The notes under the pieces were generated by a model, which was given only the letters and a program-made list of their open reading frames with translations, was not told the origin of the DNA and ran no database searches. A DNA stretch of 64,000 nt from an uncultured Acetatifactor sp. (lineage in GTDB: Bacteria > Bacillota > Clostridia > Lachnospirales > Lachnospiraceae): NCBI GenBank assembly GCA_934433135.1, contig CAKRZO010000011.1, positions 45,414-109,413 on the forward strand, written 5' to 3'. Made by a program: the position numbers and the translations under genes. Below are positions 62,480-64,000 of the stretch, one piece after another. Position 1 is the stretch's first letter. Every line of letters starts with the position of its first letter.

Positions 62480-62539
62480 GGCACAGTTTCAAGAGCGCCC
62501 AGCAAGTAAAAACTTGCTGGGCGCTCTTGAAACTGTGCC
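62480..62539. repeat. Perfect 28-bp inverted repeat with four-base loop
   Basis: Arms at 62480-62507 and 62512-62539 are exact inverse complements (starting GGCACAGTTTCAAGAG) around an AAAA loop. The arms are GC-rich and no U-run follows. It lies in debris between a sigma-like gene and recombinase fragments; in 62249-62659 no gene can be supported, although minus-strand frames run through the palindrome. Confidence 0.85.
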
Positions 62540-62659
62540 GGAGATTGCCGCCCGGTCGGCTTCTTTTCAGGCGGCATATCACCGTCACCCTCCTTACCTA
62601 TAAGCTCTTATTTGATCAGTGGAGTTGATTACTCCTGTCATATATCGGATGTTTTGTGA

Positions 62660-62800
62660 TCAGCGATATTCAAAACCGATTTTGCAGGTAGGCAGTGCGT
62701 ATTCCGGCTTGGCACTGTCTGTGTCGTTGGGGGCGATCTGTATTTTTACGCCGACTGTTTTCCCTTTATAGACATATTCGCCGTCAAACTGGAATTTCTC
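62660..62800 (-). pseudogene. C-terminal remnant of an element-associated protein
   Basis: One minus-strand frame reads F-Q-F-D-G-E-Y-V-Y-K-G-K-T-V-G-V-K-I, then P-E-Y-A-L-P-T-C-K-I-G-F-E-Y-R-stop, a short beta-rich C-terminus that I do not recognise. It is joined out of frame to the serine recombinase fragment at about 62800. The protein start is absent. Confidence 0.35.
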
Positions 62801-62993
62801 ATTTGACCGCGCGGATCTTCTTGGAGGTGTCGCGCGCGTAAAATTCGTTGAACCAGTTGCGCAGAGGTGTAAACTCGTTGTCCTCCCTTGCCGTGTCCAC
62901 GCCGTCGTTGATGGCGGTATAGCGGATGTCGTACTCCGGGAAAATGACCTCGATGAGCTCGCCGGTTTTCAGGTAATTACGACCCAGGCGCGA
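62799..62993 (-). pseudogene. Internal fragment of a large serine recombinase
   Basis: About 64 residues read R-L-G-R-N-Y-L-K-T-G-E-L-I-E-V-I-F-P-E-Y, then A-I-N-D-G-V-D-T and N-E-F-T-P-L-R-N-W-F-N-E-F-Y-A-R-D-T-S-K-K. This is the conserved resolvase-domain middle of Tn4451/Tn1549-type recombinases. The N-terminal catalytic-Ser part is replaced by unrelated sequence (to about 63209) and the rest is missing, so it is a remnant of an excised or deleted element. Confidence 0.75.
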
Positions 62994-63250
62994 TAGAGCT
63001 TCTTGTGTCAAGTAGGGACTAAAAAAATTTTGAGAATTTACAAGCCGTTCATAGGCGGACAACCACCCGTGAACGGCTTGCATGTAAACTAAACTCATAA
63101 TGAATCCAAGCAAATTCATCATGCCCTGCGAAGTTCTGTCAAATGTAGATAATCTGACAATACGATCATGGCTTACATGTAGCTTTCGACTCCGAATATC
63201 AGCCAGCATCTATATGAGGGCAGAAATTGTAGCGGCTTTTGAAAAGAATA

Positions 63251-63291
63251 TTGCTTTTTCCTGTCTAAAGTGCTATAATCGGTATATACCG
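63251..63291 (+). promoter_or_regulatory. Promoter and palindromic operator of the DUF134-NifX gene
   Basis: TTGCTT (63251-63256) and TATAAT (63274-63279) with 17-bp spacing form a strong sigma-A promoter. The perfect palindrome CGGTATATACCG (63280-63291) directly follows the -10 box, where a bound repressor would block initiation. It is 24 bp before the start codon at 63315, so the transcript has a short leader. Confidence 0.6.
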
Positions 63292-63314
63292 AAAACGGAA
63301 GGAGGAAGGCGTCC

Positions 63315-64000
63315 ATGCCAAGACCGCCACGGTGCCGTCGGATTTGTGATGTACCACAAGTCGATAAATTCTGCCCCAACGGGGGCGAGGATGTCGAGCC
63401 GATCCTGCTGACGCTGGACGAGTACGAGGTCATTCGGCTGGTTGACCTGGAGCAGCAAACCCACGAGCAGTGTGCCGCACAGATGGATATTTCACGCTCT
63501 ACCGTGCAGGAGATTTACGAAAGCGCACGGCGCAAGATTGCAGCGTGTCTTGTCCACGGGAAACCGCTGCACATCACCGGGGGAAACTACCGCATCTGCG
63601 GAGGACAGGAGGCAGCTCACTGCGGCCGTTGCTGCCGGATGCAGAGAGCCAACATGGAAAAATCAGGCAAAACTTGCAAAGGAGATTCCATTATGAAAAT
63701 TGCAGTTACCTATGAAAACGGTCAAATCTTTCAGCATTTCGGCCATACCGAACAGTTCAAGCTTTATGAAGCTGCGGACGGCAAAATCACTCATGCGGAA
63801 ATTGTTGATACCAACGGCAGCGGTCACGGCGCACTGGCAGGCTTCCTGATGCAGAACGGCGTGGACACTTTGATTTGCGGAGGCATCGGCGGCGGTGCGC
63901 AGGCAGCACTCGCCGAAGCGGGTATCAAGCTCTACGGCGGTGTCAGCGGGGACGCTGACGCAGCGGTGAACGCATTGCTCAGCGGAAGTCTGGACTACGA
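63315..64000 (+). CDS. DUF134 - NifX/NifB-like fusion protein (cut by window end)
   Basis: One open frame runs from the ATG at 63315 (GGAGGAAGG upstream) past the window end. Residues 1-90 form the DUF134 helix-turn-helix domain: M-P-R-P-P-R-C-R-R-I opening, then Y-E-V-I-R-L-V-D-L-E and I-S-R-S-T-V-Q-E-I-Y. A Cys-rich linker follows (C-G-G and C-G-R-C-C near 103-114). From about 127 a dinitrogenase Fe-Mo cofactor biosynthesis domain begins (M-K-I-A-V-T-Y-E-N-G, Q-H-F-G-H-T, I-C-G-G-I-G-G-G-A). This domain binds iron-sulfur or molybdenum-iron clusters in NifX/NafY proteins. In non-diazotrophs such fusions are likely metal- or redox-responsive regulators; function is not established. Confidence 0.85.
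   Translation, partial: MPRPPRCRRICDVPQVDKFCPNGGEDVEPILLTLDEYEVIRLVDLEQQTHEQCAAQMDISRSTVQEIYESARRKIAACLVHGKPLHITGGNYRICGGQEAAHCGRCCRMQRANMEKSGKTCKGDSIMKIAVTYENGQIFQHFGHTEQFKLYEAADGKITHAEIVDTNGSGHGALAGFLMQNGVDTLICGGIGGGAQAALAEAGIKLYGGVSGDADAAVNALLSGSLDY

Noticed and set aside
62308..62588. Two overlapping minus-strand frames of 77 and 89 codons
   Set aside because: Both run through the perfect 28-bp palindrome and neither has a recognised domain. They may hold fragments of a mobile-element gene but no call is supportable.
1..64000. CRISPR array, rRNA or tRNA genes
   Set aside because: No regularly spaced repeats, cas-like genes, rRNA core sequences or tRNA cloverleaf sequences were recognised on either strand.

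Overview
The window looks like a chromosomal segment of a gut Lachnospiraceae-type Firmicute (Clostridia). The evidence is family-level resemblance: YesM/YesN-type two-component systems beside LplA/LplB/YtcP-type sugar ABC transporters, many AraC regulators, purine-rich ribosome binding sites, a DinB/YolD pair and fragments of clostridial conjugative elements. The species cannot be named from the sequence. No rRNA, tRNA or CRISPR array was seen.

Layout. 1-2 kb: the end of a MATE exporter, then two gene remnants joined end to end (an AraC-type sensor and a Fic protein). 2-9.7 kb: an AraC regulator diverging from a hexuronate operon (uxaC, an RraA-like gene, a fructuronate-reductase-like SDR, uxuA), then a TraX-like membrane protein and its AraC regulator on the other strand. 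9.9-12.5 kb: a graveyard of broken genes (2-hydroxyacid dehydrogenase, MDR, SDR, a GH105-like hydrolase, a HipA-like kinase). 12.6-25.7 kb: carbohydrate locus A (two permeases, a binding lipoprotein, a GH4, a BadF-type kinase, a large GH2, response regulator and sensor kinase). 25.7-32.5 kb: two small DUF3791-like genes, a 1158-residue protein of unknown family on the minus strand, an AT-rich patch with an SGNH hydrolase, a decayed insertion sequence and a lipoprotein stub. 32.8-55 kb: carbohydrate locus B (GH35, GH78-like, damaged TIM-barrel isomerases, a 1161-residue paralogue of the unknown protein, an EamA transporter, binding lipoprotein, two permeases, kinase, response regulator, and a LacZ-type GH2 on the opposite strand). 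55-58.9 kb: an AraC regulator, a two-gene AAA ATPase/RloB-like pair that resembles anti-phage modules, and another SGNH hydrolase. 59.4-64 kb: dinB-yolD between inverted 31-bp repeats, mobile-element debris, and a DUF134-NifX fusion that runs off the window.

How the parts fit. The two carbohydrate loci have the same plan: imported oligosaccharides are probably cut inside the cell, because none of the hydrolases has a visible signal peptide, and uronic acids could feed the uxaC/SDR/uxuA route towards 2-keto-3-deoxygluconate. The most interesting observation is that the two ~1160-residue unknown proteins, the locus B binding protein and, more weakly, the locus A transporter all sit behind a shared 33-bp promoter element. 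In three of the four cases it lies exactly 19 bp before a TATAAT box. This suggests one YesN-type regulon and makes the paralogous giants candidates for an undescribed glycan-active enzyme family. The genome is rich in interspersed palindromic repeats and in deletion scars that join unrelated gene fragments.
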